A stretch of 64,000 bases of DNA from Aurantiacibacter sediminis (lineage in GTDB: Bacteria > Pseudomonadota > Alphaproteobacteria > Sphingomonadales > Sphingomonadaceae), in contig NZ_JAEANY010000001.1 of the NCBI RefSeq assembly GCF_016019885.1, forward strand, positions 496,001-560,000, written 5' to 3'. Positions 35,546-44,718 of this stretch are shown here, in pieces (the first letter of the stretch is position 1; each line of letters starts with the position of its first letter). A program made the translations under genes and the position numbers. Under the pieces are notes generated by a model that was not told the DNA's origin, did no database searches, and saw only the letters and a program-made list of their open reading frames with translations.

Positions 35546-36958
35546 GTGAGCGCAGAAGATGCCTCGCAATGGCCTTGGATCGCGCTCGGCATTGCTCCGA
35601 CAGCTGATCGAGCGGCGATCGAGGCAGCCTATGAGCTGGCGCGCGCGCAGCTTGATGGCAGCGCGTCAATCTCGGCATTCGCCGATCTGACTGCTGCCAA
35701 GGGCAAGGCTTTGTTTCTTGCCGCAGAGATGCAGCGCGAAGCTACGCGTGGAGGCGAGCCGCCAGTTCACACGACTGCTCCAGCGCCGGAGCCACCCGCC
35801 GAACCCGAACCCGAACCCGAGCCCGAACCCGAACCTGAGCCGGAGCATGAGCCTGAGCCTGAGCCCGAGCCCGAGCTTGAGCCTGGCGCGGATCCTGAGA
35901 CCCTGTCACCTCTGCAGGAATATCTGAGCGGGGCATCGGCTCGCGGCGCGCCGCTTGAGCGCGAAACCATCCCGGCCCCCAAGCCGACAATCAATCACGC
36001 GGAGGAAGCGGAAGTCTACGAGCCGGGTGGACGCTACGCCGATCCGACCGATTATCTCGATCATTTCGATCAGGATGGCGCCTTTCTCATGCATCGCCCG
36101 GCAAGCCTGCCATCAGACCAGCCTGGCTATTGGCGTGACGAGGATATCGCGCCTTTTGTCGACACAAGCGAGGGGCAGCAAAGCGGCATCAACGCCACCA
36201 TTCGCCGCTACTCGCTGAATAAATACGGCGTGTGGTGGCTTGGCGGTTTTTTGCTCCTTCTGTCGATGTGCTCTGGCGGGGGCACAGATGAGGACGAGCC
36301 TTTTACGCCGGTAGCGGACGAGCCGCCAATGCAAGTTCTCCCGCCTGCTGCGGAGAGCGACAACGAACAAGCGGCATTCAGGCAGGCAGAGCAGGAGCTG
36401 TTCGGCGGGGACGCGACTTTCCAAACCGTGGCCGCTGCCAATCCGGCGCTTGCAAACTGGCTGGCGACGCAATTGCAGGGGCGTGATGGGCAGATCGAAG
36501 CGGCCATGAACATGATGCGCGATGAAATGCTCGCCGTGCGCCCGCGTGTCAGCCCAGATCAGGCTGCCGCCATTGCTGAATTGCGCCTCGCCTGGTTGCT
36601 GACGGCGGAGCAGGTGGGTGACGAGGCCTGCCGGAACGTTAAGAACGGTAGGTTCCTGCGAGGCGAGCCGATAATGCGGGCAGACTGGGTGCGGTTCGAG
36701 CGTAGCCTCTCCGCTGAACTGGCTCTCACCCCGGGCCTCTTCGCCATTCTTCCAGAGGAAGGATTGGTTGCGCCAGGAACAATCCCCGATTGGGCTTTCG
36801 AGGCTGCGGCGGAGCGCACCGGGTTGGAACTGCGTTTCATCCGGGCCGCGCATGCGAATGGCCAATCCGAAAACACCTGCCGCACTGCGATCGCTCTGCA
36901 TGAGGCGATGCTTGAACGCCGCAATGACGTGACGCCAGCGCAGTTTGCCGCGCTGTAG
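35546..36958 (+). CDS. Unknown membrane protein with J-like N-terminus and Glu-Pro repeat linker
   Basis: 470 residues. The first 60 look like the start of a J domain (WIALGIAPTADRAAIEAAYE), but where the HPD loop should be the sequence is ARAQLDGSAS, so it cannot act as a normal J protein. Next comes a Glu/Pro dipeptide run (about 80-112), a linker with LSPLQEYLSG, one membrane helix (about 226-243, WWLGGFLLLLSM) and a soluble C-terminal domain (260-470) with two Cys (about 364 and 448). No family is recognised. The position behind two envelope genes suggests an envelope role. Confidence 0.72.
   Translation: MSAEDASQWPWIALGIAPTADRAAIEAAYELARAQLDGSASISAFADLTAAKGKALFLAAEMQREATRGGEPPVHTTAPAPEPPAEPEPEPEPEPEPEPEHEPEPEPEPELEPGADPETLSPLQEYLSGASARGAPLERETIPAPKPTINHAEEAEVYEPGGRYADPTDYLDHFDQDGAFLMHRPASLPSDQPGYWRDEDIAPFVDTSEGQQSGINATIRRYSLNKYGVWWLGGFLLLLSMCSGGGTDEDEPFTPVADEPPMQVLPPAAESDNEQAAFRQAEQELFGGDATFQTVAAANPALANWLATQLQGRDGQIEAAMNMMRDEMLAVRPRVSPDQAAAIAELRLAWLLTAEQVGDEACRNVKNGRFLRGEPIMRADWVRFERSLSAELALTPGLFAILPEEGLVAPGTIPDWAFEAAAERTGLELRFIRAAHANGQSENTCRTAIALHEAMLERRNDVTPAQFAAL
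35801..35885 (+). repeat. Hexanucleotide repeat encoding Glu-Pro
   Basis: About 14 imperfect tandem copies of GAACCC/GAGCCT/GAGCCC encode an extended Pro-Glu rod in the gene above. A rigid, acidic spacer of this kind often bridges the distance between membrane and another layer. Copy number is likely to vary between strains by slippage. Confidence 0.8.
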
Positions 36959-37137
36959 TTGCAGGAAGGGGGTGGAGGCACCATTTCCTACATCGCAATC
37001 TTCTGAAACAAGGCACAAATGACCTGCATTCTCTCTTCTCCTCTAACACTTTGTGATCGCGGGAGAATTGCGGGCGATATTTTTCTCTCCTGGACACTGT
37101 CACACCTGTCACACCCTGCCGCAACAAGGGTTGCCGA

Positions 37138-39597
37138 ATGAGCGGCGCAGGCGTCCCGCCAGAGATCGAATCGTGGTTCGCCGGGCGGGGCTGGCGCGTG
37201 CGGCGACATCAGGCGGAGATGCTGGCGGCCGCTGACAGCGGAAAACACGCGATGCTTGTCGCGGATACGGGTGCGGGCAAGACGCTGGCAGGCTTCCTGC
37301 CGACTTTGGCTGACTTCACGCCGTCACGGTTGGATGGCGCCAGGCCGCCGGAAGGGCTGCACACGCTCTATGTGTCGCCGCTTAAAGCCCTGGCGCACGA
37401 TGTGCAGCGCAACCTGATCACGCCGGTGGAGGAGATGGAGCTGGGGCTGCGCATCGAAACGCGCAGCGGCGATACCTCTTCCGACAAGAAGCGCCGCCAG
37501 CGCAGCAAGCCGCCGCATGTGTTGCTGACGACGCCCGAAAGCCTCTCTCTGCTCCTCAGCTACGAAGACAGCTTCGAGCTGTTCAAGGGCCTGAAGCGCG
37601 TCGTGGTGGACGAGGTGCATGCCTTTGCGACGCAAAAGCGCGGTGACTTGCTTGCCCTCGCACTCACGCGATTGCAGGCCATCGCGCCCGATATGCAGCG
37701 CGCGGCGCTCTCTGCCACGGTCGCCGATCCCGATGCCTTTCGCGACTGGATCGCGCCCGATGGCGATGTCGACAGCGTCGAGCTGGTCGAGGGGGAAAGC
37801 GGGGCCGAACCTGAAGTCGAGATCCTGCTGCCCGATGAAGAGCGTGTGCCTTGGGGTGGGCACGCCGCGACATGGTCCATCGCGCAGCTCTACCAGCGCA
37901 TACGCGACAATCGCACCACGCTGGTCTTCACCAACACTCGCTTCCTGGCCGAGTACATCTTCCAGCATCTGTGGGATGCGAATGAGGACAATCTGCCTAT
38001 CGGCATCCACCACGGCTCGCTCTCCAAAGAGGCGCGGCGCAAGGTGGAAGCGGCGATGGCGGAGGGGAAGCTGCGGGCGCTGGTGTGCACCGCTTCCCTC
38101 GATCTGGGCGTCGATTGGGGCGATATCGACCTAGTCGTCCAAATGGGTGCGCCCAAGGGCTCATCGCGCCTGTTGCAGCGCATCGGGCGCGCGGGTCACA
38201 GGCTCGACACGCCAAGCCGCGCGCTACTGGTGCCGGGCAATCGCTTCGAGTTTCTCGAGGCGACCGCCGCGCTCGAAGCGGTGGAGGAGGGTAAGCGCGA
38301 TGGTGAGGACTTCCGCCCGGGCGGTCTCGACGTGCTCGCCCAGCATGTGATGGGCTGCGCCTGTGCCGGGCCGTTCCACGAGGATGCGCTCCTCGCTGAA
38401 GTGACCAGCTGCCTTCCCTACGCCCAGATCGACAAGCCGACTTGGGAGCGCGTGCTGCAATTCGTCGCGACCGGTGGTTACGCGCTGCGGGCTTACGACA
38501 AGTTCAAGCGGATCACGCGCGATAAGGACGGCGTATGGCGGCTCACCCATCCCGAACGCGCCTATCAGCACCGCATGAATGCAGGGATCATCATCGATGC
38601 CGAAATGTTGGAAGTGCGCTTCCGCAATGGCCGATCGCTCGGCAGGGTGGAGGAACGTTTTGCCGCCTCGCTGCGGACCGGCGACACGTTCCAGTTTGCC
38701 GGCGTGAATGTCGAAGTCGAGCAGCTCAAGGATATGGAGCTGATCGTGCGCGCCAGCAAGAAGTCGGCGATGATCCCCAGCTATGGCGGCCTGCGCCTGC
38801 CGCTGACCACTCATCTGGCGGACCGGGTGCGCGGACTGCTGACCGATCGCGCGGGCTGGGCGCGCTTTCCCGATGATGTGCGAGAATGGCTGGAAGTGCA
38901 GGATTGGCGCAGCCAGCTGCCGGGGCCCGACAATCTACTAGTCGAAAGCTTCCCGCATGGGGGTAAGCATTACACGGTCTACTACACCTTTACCGGCTGG
39001 AACGCGAACCAGTCGCTCGGCATGCTTATCACTTCGCGCATGGAGGCGCTGGGGATGATGCCGGGCGGGTTCGTGGCGAATGACTACTCGCTGGCAGTCT
39101 GGAGCCTGAAGCCGGTGGAGGATCCGCGCCCTCTGCTCTCGCCCGACATCCTGACTGACGAGTTCATCGACTGGGTGCAGGACAGCCACCTCCTGCGCCG
39201 CGCCTTCCGCGAGGTTGCGGTTATCGGCGGATTGGTGGAGCGCCAGCATCCCGGCAAGAAGAAGAGCGGACGGCAGGTCACATTCAGCACCGATCTCATC
39301 TACGACGTGCTGCGCAAGTACGAGCCCGACCATGTGCTGATCGAGGCCGCGTGGGCCGACGCGCGCGAAAAGATGACCGATATCGGTCGGCTTGGAGACC
39401 TGCTCGATACGGCAGCCGAGCGGCTGGAATTCGTGGAGCTCGACCGCGTCAGCCCGCTCGCCGTGCCGGTGATGGTGATGATCGGCCGCGAAGCCGTGCC
39501 GCAAGGCGGTGCGGATGACGAGCTGCTGCTGGAGGCGGAAACGCTTGCCGGCGCGGCGATGCGAGTTGAGGGGCTGCCGGAGGGGCTGGGAGATTAG
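37138..39597 (+). CDS. Lhr-like DEXH helicase, ligase-associated DNA damage response type
   Basis: 819-residue superfamily 2 helicase. Walker A VADTGAGKTLAGFLP (about 41-55), DEVH in VVVDEVHAF, motif III SATVADP, and the second RecA domain with FTNTRFLAEYIF, HHGSLSKEAR and QRIGRAGH. The C-terminal third is the Lhr-type winged-helix/beta-barrel region. This size class is the helicase of the LigC/exonuclease/PdeM damage-response set, but none of those partners is next to it. Its stop interlocks with the convergent ExbD-like gene. Confidence 0.9.
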   Translation: MSGAGVPPEIESWFAGRGWRVRRHQAEMLAAADSGKHAMLVADTGAGKTLAGFLPTLADFTPSRLDGARPPEGLHTLYVSPLKALAHDVQRNLITPVEEMELGLRIETRSGDTSSDKKRRQRSKPPHVLLTTPESLSLLLSYEDSFELFKGLKRVVVDEVHAFATQKRGDLLALALTRLQAIAPDMQRAALSATVADPDAFRDWIAPDGDVDSVELVEGESGAEPEVEILLPDEERVPWGGHAATWSIAQLYQRIRDNRTTLVFTNTRFLAEYIFQHLWDANEDNLPIGIHHGSLSKEARRKVEAAMAEGKLRALVCTASLDLGVDWGDIDLVVQMGAPKGSSRLLQRIGRAGHRLDTPSRALLVPGNRFEFLEATAALEAVEEGKRDGEDFRPGGLDVLAQHVMGCACAGPFHEDALLAEVTSCLPYAQIDKPTWERVLQFVATGGYALRAYDKFKRITRDKDGVWRLTHPERAYQHRMNAGIIIDAEMLEVRFRNGRSLGRVEERFAASLRTGDTFQFAGVNVEVEQLKDMELIVRASKKSAMIPSYGGLRLPLTTHLADRVRGLLTDRAGWARFPDDVREWLEVQDWRSQLPGPDNLLVESFPHGGKHYTVYYTFTGWNANQSLGMLITSRMEALGMMPGGFVANDYSLAVWSLKPVEDPRPLLSPDILTDEFIDWVQDSHLLRRAFREVAVIGGLVERQHPGKKKSGRQVTFSTDLIYDVLRKYEPDHVLIEAAWADAREKMTDIGRLGDLLDTAAERLEFVELDRVSPLAVPVMVMIGREAVPQGGADDELLLEAETLAGAAMRVEGLPEGLGD

Positions 39598-40178
39598 CGG
39601 TCGTACTGAGACTCGATAAGGTCATCTGGACAATAGGTCATTGTCGGTATTGGTGGCATGACGATCCGCTCGACTGGATCTAAGTTGGTTTCGGGCAGCA
39701 AATATAGTCGATCTTCGCCGCCGTCGCTGAACGTCTCACGGGCCTCCTGCCTGGCGAAACAGAACTTCGTGATGCCTGCCTTTTCGATAACGGCCAGCAC
39801 CAAAGCTGCTTCGCCGTAGGCCGCATCGGGGTGCGGATCGAATATGACCAGTGGCTCGATGGGCTCGCCCATGCCTTCCTGAAGAGCATCATAGAGGCTC
39901 CATTGATCCATCGTCTGGCCATCGAGGGTGACGCGCCCGTCTGCGCTGATGCCGACACGCTTGGCCACTTCGCCCGGTAAGCGTTCAAACTCGAATGGCA
40001 TAGTAGTGGGGAGATCGAAGGTGATCGCGTGGGTTCTAAGCGACGCATCTATCCACACGACCATGCCGACAAAAAGAGCGGTCAGCCCCGCCACCACATC
40101 ATAGCGAGGCTGTCTAAGCGGCTCGCCATGGTCGTGGGGCAGGTGAAGCCAGCGCTTGCGCCGGAGCCTACTCGGCAT
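39594..40178 (-). CDS. Degenerate ExbD/TolR-like protein lacking the membrane Asp
   Basis: About 194 residues from ATG 40178, overlapping exbD3 by 11 bases. One membrane helix (about 25-47) is followed by a periplasmic region parallel to ExbD3: ITFDLP aligns with IEIDLP, DGQTMDQWSLYDAL with the DGEPVDRPTLEARL block, and AGITKFCFARQE with ANISNFAFAGAH. Counting back from the shared DLP, the essential transmembrane Asp of ExbD is replaced by Leu. It is therefore unlikely to carry protons and may be a regulator or decoy subunit. A C-terminal extension (about 150-194) is unique. Confidence 0.68.
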   Translation of the reverse strand: MPSRLRRKRWLHLPHDHGEPLRQPRYDVVAGLTALFVGMVVWIDASLRTHAITFDLPTTMPFEFERLPGEVAKRVGISADGRVTLDGQTMDQWSLYDALQEGMGEPIEPLVIFDPHPDAAYGEAALVLAVIEKAGITKFCFARQEARETFSDGGEDRLYLLPETNLDPVERIVMPPIPTMTYCPDDLIESQYDR

Positions 40179-40608
40179 CGAAGGTGCGGTATTGGTGCGC
40201 TCCGGCGAAGGCGAAGTTGCTGATATTGGCATCGTCCACCAGATTGATCACCTGCACGCTGTCATTATAGCTGGCATTGGCCTCAGGCTCGAAGCGGATG
40301 ACAGGAGCATCCTCGGCAGTCGCTGCGAGGGCGAGGCGCGCTTCGAGGGTGGGGCGATCTACCGGCTCACCATCCCACAGGACTGCGCCGCCTTCGGTCA
40401 CTACCAATGCGATCTGCTGGCTCTCTGGCCCGACTTCGCGGCCATTGGGTAGGTCGATCTCGATCGAATTGGTGGCGATGGGGATGGAGAGGATGAGCAT
40501 GACGAGGAGGACCAGCAGGACATCAATCAGGGGCGTGATATTGAGCTCGCTCATCGGCTGGGCGTGGGTTGCGTAACGGCGTTCCAATAGCCTCGACTTG
40601 ATTGCCAT
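40168..40608 (-). CDS. exbD: ExbD/TolR family biopolymer transport protein (third copy)
   Basis: 146 residues from ATG 40608, which has AGGAGA six bases upstream; the ATG at 40614 abuts it. The single helix starts LNITPLIDVLLVLLVML with the proton-relay Asp29. The periplasmic part ends ISNFAFAGAHQYRTF. It lies behind an intrinsic terminator relative to exbD2, so it may have its own promoter in 40609-40744. Confidence 0.87.
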   Translation of the reverse strand: MAIKSRLLERRYATHAQPMSELNITPLIDVLLVLLVMLILSIPIATNSIEIDLPNGREVGPESQQIALVVTEGGAVLWDGEPVDRPTLEARLALAATAEDAPVIRFEPEANASYNDSVQVINLVDDANISNFAFAGAHQYRTFDAE

Positions 40609-40744
40609 AATCATTCTCCTCTTCGCTTGAAGAGGTAACATAACATCACATTGATCACGCCAAGTCAAAGATCGGGCCGTTTAACGGTCGTGAAAACCTG
40701 CGCGATCGTGAAATGCTGGTGAGAACGGACCGACCGAGAGCGGA

Positions 40745-40774
40745 CACAAAAAAGGGCGACCGAAGCCGCCCTTT
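40745..40774 (-). terminator. Intrinsic terminator after exbD2
   Basis: Stem AAAGGGCG (40751-40758) with CGCCCTTT (40767-40774); read leftward it is followed by TTTTTTGTGT. It separates tonB-exbB-exbD1-exbD2 from the two extra ExbD-type genes. A T-rich run on the right side makes it usable in both directions. Confidence 0.82.
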
Positions 40775-40795
40775 CGTGTTTCTTTGGTCTTCCGT

Positions 40796-41230
40796 CTATT
40801 CGGCAGAGAATTGGCGATACCGCTCATTTCCGACGAAGCCGAACTTGGTGACGCCTGACGATTTGATGATCGACAGCACCTCTGCCGCAAGCTCATAGCT
40901 GGCGAGGGGCTCGGGTTCGAACTGCAGTTCCGGCTCCACCGCGAAGCCGAGCGACTCTTGCAGATTGCCAACGAGCTCGCCCTGGCTGATCGGCTGCGCG
41001 TTCCAGAGGATCTGGCCGTCCTGCGTCAGAACGATTTTATTCTTGATCGGTTCGACATCAGGCGTGTCCGGATTGTTCACCGGAGAAGGCAGGTCGATAT
41101 TAACGGCGTGCGTCGCCACGGGGATGGTGATGATGAACATGATGAGGAGAACGAGCAGGACGTCGATCAACGGCGTCATGTTCATTTCCATCATCGGTGA
41201 GCCATCATCACTGCCACCTGACATTGCCAT
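40796..41230 (-). CDS. exbD: ExbD/TolR family biopolymer transport protein (second copy)
   Basis: 144 residues. MEMNMTPLIDVLLVLLIMFI holds the essential Asp23 in the only membrane helix; the periplasmic domain follows and ends SSGVTKFGFVGNERYRQF, closely parallel to the third copy. With ExbB it converts proton motive force into movement of TonB. It lies 48 bases behind exbD1. Confidence 0.92.
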   Translation of the reverse strand: MAMSGGSDDGSPMMEMNMTPLIDVLLVLLIMFIITIPVATHAVNIDLPSPVNNPDTPDVEPIKNKIVLTQDGQILWNAQPISQGELVGNLQESLGFAVEPELQFEPEPLASYELAAEVLSIIKSSGVTKFGFVGNERYRQFSAE

Positions 41231-41278
41231 GATTGCGTACTCCTAAATTACTCTTTCGAAAGCGGTCGGCGAAGGCGA

Positions 41279-41815
41279 TTATGGCCCTTCGGGATCGACC
41301 GGGTTCGAGATGAAGGCGACGGTGGGATAACCGGCTGCCTGCACATTGAAAATCGTTCCTGCAACGCAGCGCCATGGCGCATTCACGTCACCGCGGATGT
41401 GCACCTGCGGGATCAGTTCCGGATCGGCCATGATAGCTTCCGGACCACCTGCGCGCTGAACGATGGCATCGAGGCGTTCGAATGCACGATCGTAAAGCTC
41501 GGTCGAATCGACAAGCGTCGTGTTGTTCAGGAACACGCGGCATTCCCCGTCGCGCGTGGCACCGGTGAAGCCGCTGCGGATGGTGTCGGGCGTACGGCCC
41601 TGTGCATCCGTTGTGGTCACGGTAATCAGCAGGTTTTCGACCTTGTCATCCGACTCTTGCGTTTCGATGATCGGGATCCGAAGTTCTTCAACCGTCTGGA
41701 TGGCCACTGGAACTGCGATCAAGAAGATGATCAGAAGCACCAACATGACGTCGACGAGCGGCGTCGTGTTGATGTCGGACATCGGTGTCTCTTCGCCGCC
41801 CAACTGAATTGCCAT
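41279..41815 (-). CDS. exbD: ExbD/TolR family biopolymer transport protein (first copy)
   Basis: 178 residues, larger than usual. [20 protein letters not shown] contains the membrane Asp22. The periplasmic domain is longer than in the other copies, with a Cys (GECRVF) and a C-terminal [13 protein letters not shown] block ending [11 protein letters not shown]. It is distinct from copies two and three, so two different ExbD types are encoded in one operon, a known trait of sphingomonad TonB loci. Confidence 0.92.
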   Translation of the reverse strand: MAIQLGGEETPMSDINTTPLVDVMLVLLIIFLIAVPVAIQTVEELRIPIIETQESDDKVENLLITVTTTDAQGRTPDTIRSGFTGATRDGECRVFLNNTTLVDSTELYDRAFERLDAIVQRAGGPEAIMADPELIPQVHIRGDVNAPWRCVAGTIFNVQAAGYPTVAFISNPVDPEGP

Positions 41816-41895
41816 GTGTCTTTTCCTATTTCACGTAAGTGAGGAAGCGGCGGGCATCAGCATGCGACGATGCCCGCCAATTCATACAGTCTAGC

Positions 41896-42714
41896 TTAGC
41901 TCTTCGGCTTCGGCATCGCGCCTGCGGTGGTGCCGGCAGCCGGGGTCTTGGCAGCCGGAGCGGCCTTTGCCGGTGCGGCCTTGGCAGTCGACTTGTTCGG
42001 GGCAGTAGCCAAAGTCGGCTTAACGGCACCGTCCGAAGTGATGTTCGCCTGCAGATCGGTCGAGAAGCCGGAAAGCATCGATGCGATCTTGCGGTTGCGC
42101 GACTGCAGGTAGTTGTATGCGAACACAGCCGGCACAGCGACCATCAGGCCGATGGCGGTCATGATCAGGGCTTCACCCACCGGGCCCGCGACCTGGTCGA
42201 TCGAAGCCGAACCGGTTGCACCGATCTTGATCAGCGCGCGATAGATACCGATCACGGTACCGAGCAGGCCGACGAAGGGAGCGGTTGCACCCACGGTAGC
42301 GAGGAACGGCAGGCCGCCAGCAAGCTTGGCATTGATGGACGCTTCCGAACGAGCGAGCGTGCCGTGGAGCCAATCGTGCGATTCGAGGCTATCCGTCATC
42401 TTGTCGGATTCCTGACCGGCACGGATGCCGTCATCGACCAGCTGGCGCCATGCGCTGTTCTTGTCGAATTTGGTGGCGCCGTCCTTCAGCGAACCGGCGC
42501 GCCAGAATGCTGCGCGGTTGGAGCGATATTCCTTCATCACCTTGTTCTGTTCGAAATATTTGGTGATCAGGATGTAGAATGAACCGACCGACATGATGAT
42601 CATCACGCCAAGGATAAACCAGGCGACCGGGCCGCCTTCTTCCATTGCTTCCCAGAAACCAAACTGGGTCGCCGGGGCAGCATCGTTGGCCGCGGCCAGA
42701 AAATCGATAAGCAT
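41896..42714 (-). CDS. exbB: MotA/TolQ/ExbB proton channel family protein
   Basis: 272 residues. Three membrane helices: about 30-52 (VAWFILGVMIIMSVGSFYIL), 138-160 in the block LATVGATAPFVGLLGTVIGI, and 180-205 (ALIMTAIGLMVAVPAVFAYN). These are the ExbB channel helices. A Lys/Ala/Pro-rich tail (about 240-272) is extra. Forms the pentameric channel around ExbD that powers TonB. Confidence 0.94.
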   Translation of the reverse strand: MLIDFLAAANDAAPATQFGFWEAMEEGGPVAWFILGVMIIMSVGSFYILITKYFEQNKVMKEYRSNRAAFWRAGSLKDGATKFDKNSAWRQLVDDGIRAGQESDKMTDSLESHDWLHGTLARSEASINAKLAGGLPFLATVGATAPFVGLLGTVIGIYRALIKIGATGSASIDQVAGPVGEALIMTAIGLMVAVPAVFAYNYLQSRNRKIASMLSGFSTDLQANITSDGAVKPTLATAPNKSTAKAAPAKAAPAAKTPAAGTTAGAMPKPKS

Positions 42715-42753
42715 GCTAAATGTCCTCTTCTAAGAGAATTTAAATAATGAGTT

Positions 42754-43434
42754 TTAGTTGAGCCGGTACACGATTGTGGTCGAGAAGCTGCCCGATGTCG
42801 GGTTGCCACTACGATCGAGGGCTGGGTTAAACCGGGCATACCTGCGCATACCGTCGCAAGCCGCTTCTTTCAGAATATCGTCAGCAGAACCGGAAGGTGT
42901 GCATCCAGATACGCGTCCTTCAGAATTAATAGTCACACTCACGCGGACCTGTCCTTCGATTTCGCGACGAATGGCACGCGAAGGATAGGCTTCCTGAATG
43001 CGGCTGGCCCAACGACGCTGATTGTCTGGCGATGCATCACGCGACAGGTTAGGCGCAGGCGGCGGTGCAGGCGGCGGTGCCGGCGGCGCAGCAGGAGCCG
43101 GTGGCGGCACAACGCGGCTGATGGGTGCCGGCGGCGGAATGTTCGGCTGGACCCGCACAGGCGGCGGGTTTGGCGCGACATTGATCGGCGGCGGGGGCGC
43201 GACCGGTGGCGGCGGAGCAACTTCCTGCTCCGGCGGCGGTGGCGGCGGTTCTTCCTCAGGTGGCGGTGGCGGCGGGTCGTCAATATCCACGGTGGTCACG
43301 CGTTCGACAGCTTCCTTGAAAGCTGAATAGGCAAGACCGGTCACCAGCATATAGCCAAGACCGATGTGAATAAGGGCAACGATAATAACCGCGATGATGC
43401 GATTACCGCTCATTTCTTGGTCAGCGTAAGCCAT
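42754..43434 (-). CDS. tonB: TonB energy transducer
   Basis: 226 residues: an N-terminal membrane helix (about 11-34, IIAVIIVALIHIGLGYML), a Pro-rich spacer of PPPPPPEEEP and PPPPA-type repeats (about 50-130), and a C-terminal TonB domain with YPSRAIRREIEGQVRVSVTI and GRVSGCTPSGS. It links the inner-membrane ExbBD motor to outer-membrane receptors for iron chelates, vitamins or sugars. First gene of the operon; no receptor gene lies in the window. Confidence 0.93.
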   Translation of the reverse strand: MAYADQEMSGNRIIAVIIVALIHIGLGYMLVTGLAYSAFKEAVERVTTVDIDDPPPPPPEEEPPPPPPEQEVAPPPPVAPPPPINVAPNPPPVRVQPNIPPPAPISRVVPPPAPAAPPAPPPAPPPAPNLSRDASPDNQRRWASRIQEAYPSRAIRREIEGQVRVSVTINSEGRVSGCTPSGSADDILKEAACDGMRRYARFNPALDRSGNPTSGSFSTTIVYRLN

Positions 43435-43809
43435 CCAGTCCCTTCACTCCATTAATTGCACCGGGGCTAAGCCCGGCTACTCGACCGTTAAGATTCCCAC
43501 CTTGCCAGCCGTGGCGGATTGTTGTCCAGCCCATTTTCTGTCCTGCAAGACCAACCAAGCAATGAAAGATTAGTGCCCGATTGGCCACATCCGGATTATT
43601 TTTGTTATCCCGGGGGCCTTTCGGGGCGCGTCTTAACCGGACCGAAGGGTCTGAGCAAATGCTTTTCCGATTAAGTCACGATTAAGCGCAGTTTCCCTTT
43701 GAGGCACAAGCAAAAGTCCATTCGGGCGGCGGGTGTGCAGACGCGTTGAACATGTCTCTGCATGCTCCGGCCATTGCATTCAGCAGTCAATCAGTTGAGA
43801 GAGATTCGC
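43435..43809. other. Intergenic region between tonB and a divergent lipoprotein gene
   Basis: About 375 bases without a gene. It should hold divergent promoters for tonB and the lipoprotein at 43810. I see a small hairpin CCGGGGCTAAGCCCGG at about 43459 and a CCCGGGGGCC run near 43608, but no recognisable Fur or Irr box and no clear -35/-10 pair. Confidence 0.5.
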
Positions 43810-44718
43810 ATGAGCATTAAATTTCTTCGTTCCACGGCTCGGCCCCCTTTCCGACTGAGTTTTGCGATGCTGGCAGCGAGCGCGCTTGCCGCCTGTTCGA
43901 CTGCATTGCCTTCGCTTCCCGCCCTCTCGCAGGACCGCGACGAGGCAATGGTTGTGGAGCTCGGGCAGGGAGAGGATCCCACCTACGCCGATCTCGTGAC
44001 CTATGCGCTGGAAGCGGAATTGGTTGCGACCGTGCAGATCGATGAGGCGATTGCGTTCTCGCAGGAGCGCGCGCCCGATGTTCGGCCGGAACGCGTGCGC
44101 CTTTATATAGAATCGCTCACGCAGAACCTCCTCACCGCGCCGCGCGGCGTTGGCGAATCGCTCATTTTCGTCACCGAGACCGATCGCGATGCCGATGGTG
44201 ATGCGCCCGATTGGGACAATCGCAGCTTCGTGATCTTTGCCGACATGTCGACGACGCAACCTAATGCCGTGCAGCTCATATCGTCTCGCGCGATGTTTCC
44301 TTCCGGACCTGTACTGCAGGAAAGGGTGCGCCGTGTGTTGCGACAGCTCGCCGCAGCCGATGCGACGCCACCTATCACAGGCGTGCGCGATGTGATTTCG
44401 GTGCCGGGGAACCTGGCGGGTGAATCGGAAACGCAGATGTTTGTTGAGACGACTACGGGCGCGCCCGTTTCGCTCACCGTCATTCGCCGTCCGGGCCAGG
44501 CACCTGAATGGGGCGTGTCGCTGGGTGAGATTGTGGACGTATCGGCTCGCCCGCCAGAGCCTGAAACACTCGCCTGGTTCCGCTTTGCATGCTCCCTGCC
44601 CGAATCGCTGTCAGATGACACATTCCTGCAAGATGATGCGGAATCGCGCCGCCGTGCCCGGGAAGATTACGCGTTCGTTCGCGAGCAGCTGGGGCCTTGC
44701 GAACGCCGATATAGCTGA
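43810..44718 (+). CDS. Predicted lipoprotein of unknown function
   Basis: About 302 residues from ATG 43810, with GAGAGA nine bases upstream. The signal ends in lipobox ALAAC near residue 29. The mature part is acidic and mixed alpha/beta, with a conserved-looking closing region FACSLPESLSDDTFL. I do not recognise a family. It is divergent from the tonB operon and 120 bases before hom. Confidence 0.68.
   Translation: MSIKFLRSTARPPFRLSFAMLAASALAACSTALPSLPALSQDRDEAMVVELGQGEDPTYADLVTYALEAELVATVQIDEAIAFSQERAPDVRPERVRLYIESLTQNLLTAPRGVGESLIFVTETDRDADGDAPDWDNRSFVIFADMSTTQPNAVQLISSRAMFPSGPVLQERVRRVLRQLAAADATPPITGVRDVISVPGNLAGESETQMFVETTTGAPVSLTVIRRPGQAPEWGVSLGEIVDVSARPPEPETLAWFRFACSLPESLSDDTFLQDDAESRRRAREDYAFVREQLGPCERRYS

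Noticed and set aside
35801-35885. CRISPR-like tandem array
   Set aside because: The units are 6-bp coding repeats for Glu-Pro without spacers; no CRISPR array or cas gene is seen in the window.
43435-43809. Iron-responsive operator before tonB
   Set aside because: No convincing Fur or Irr palindrome could be found by eye, so none is annotated.
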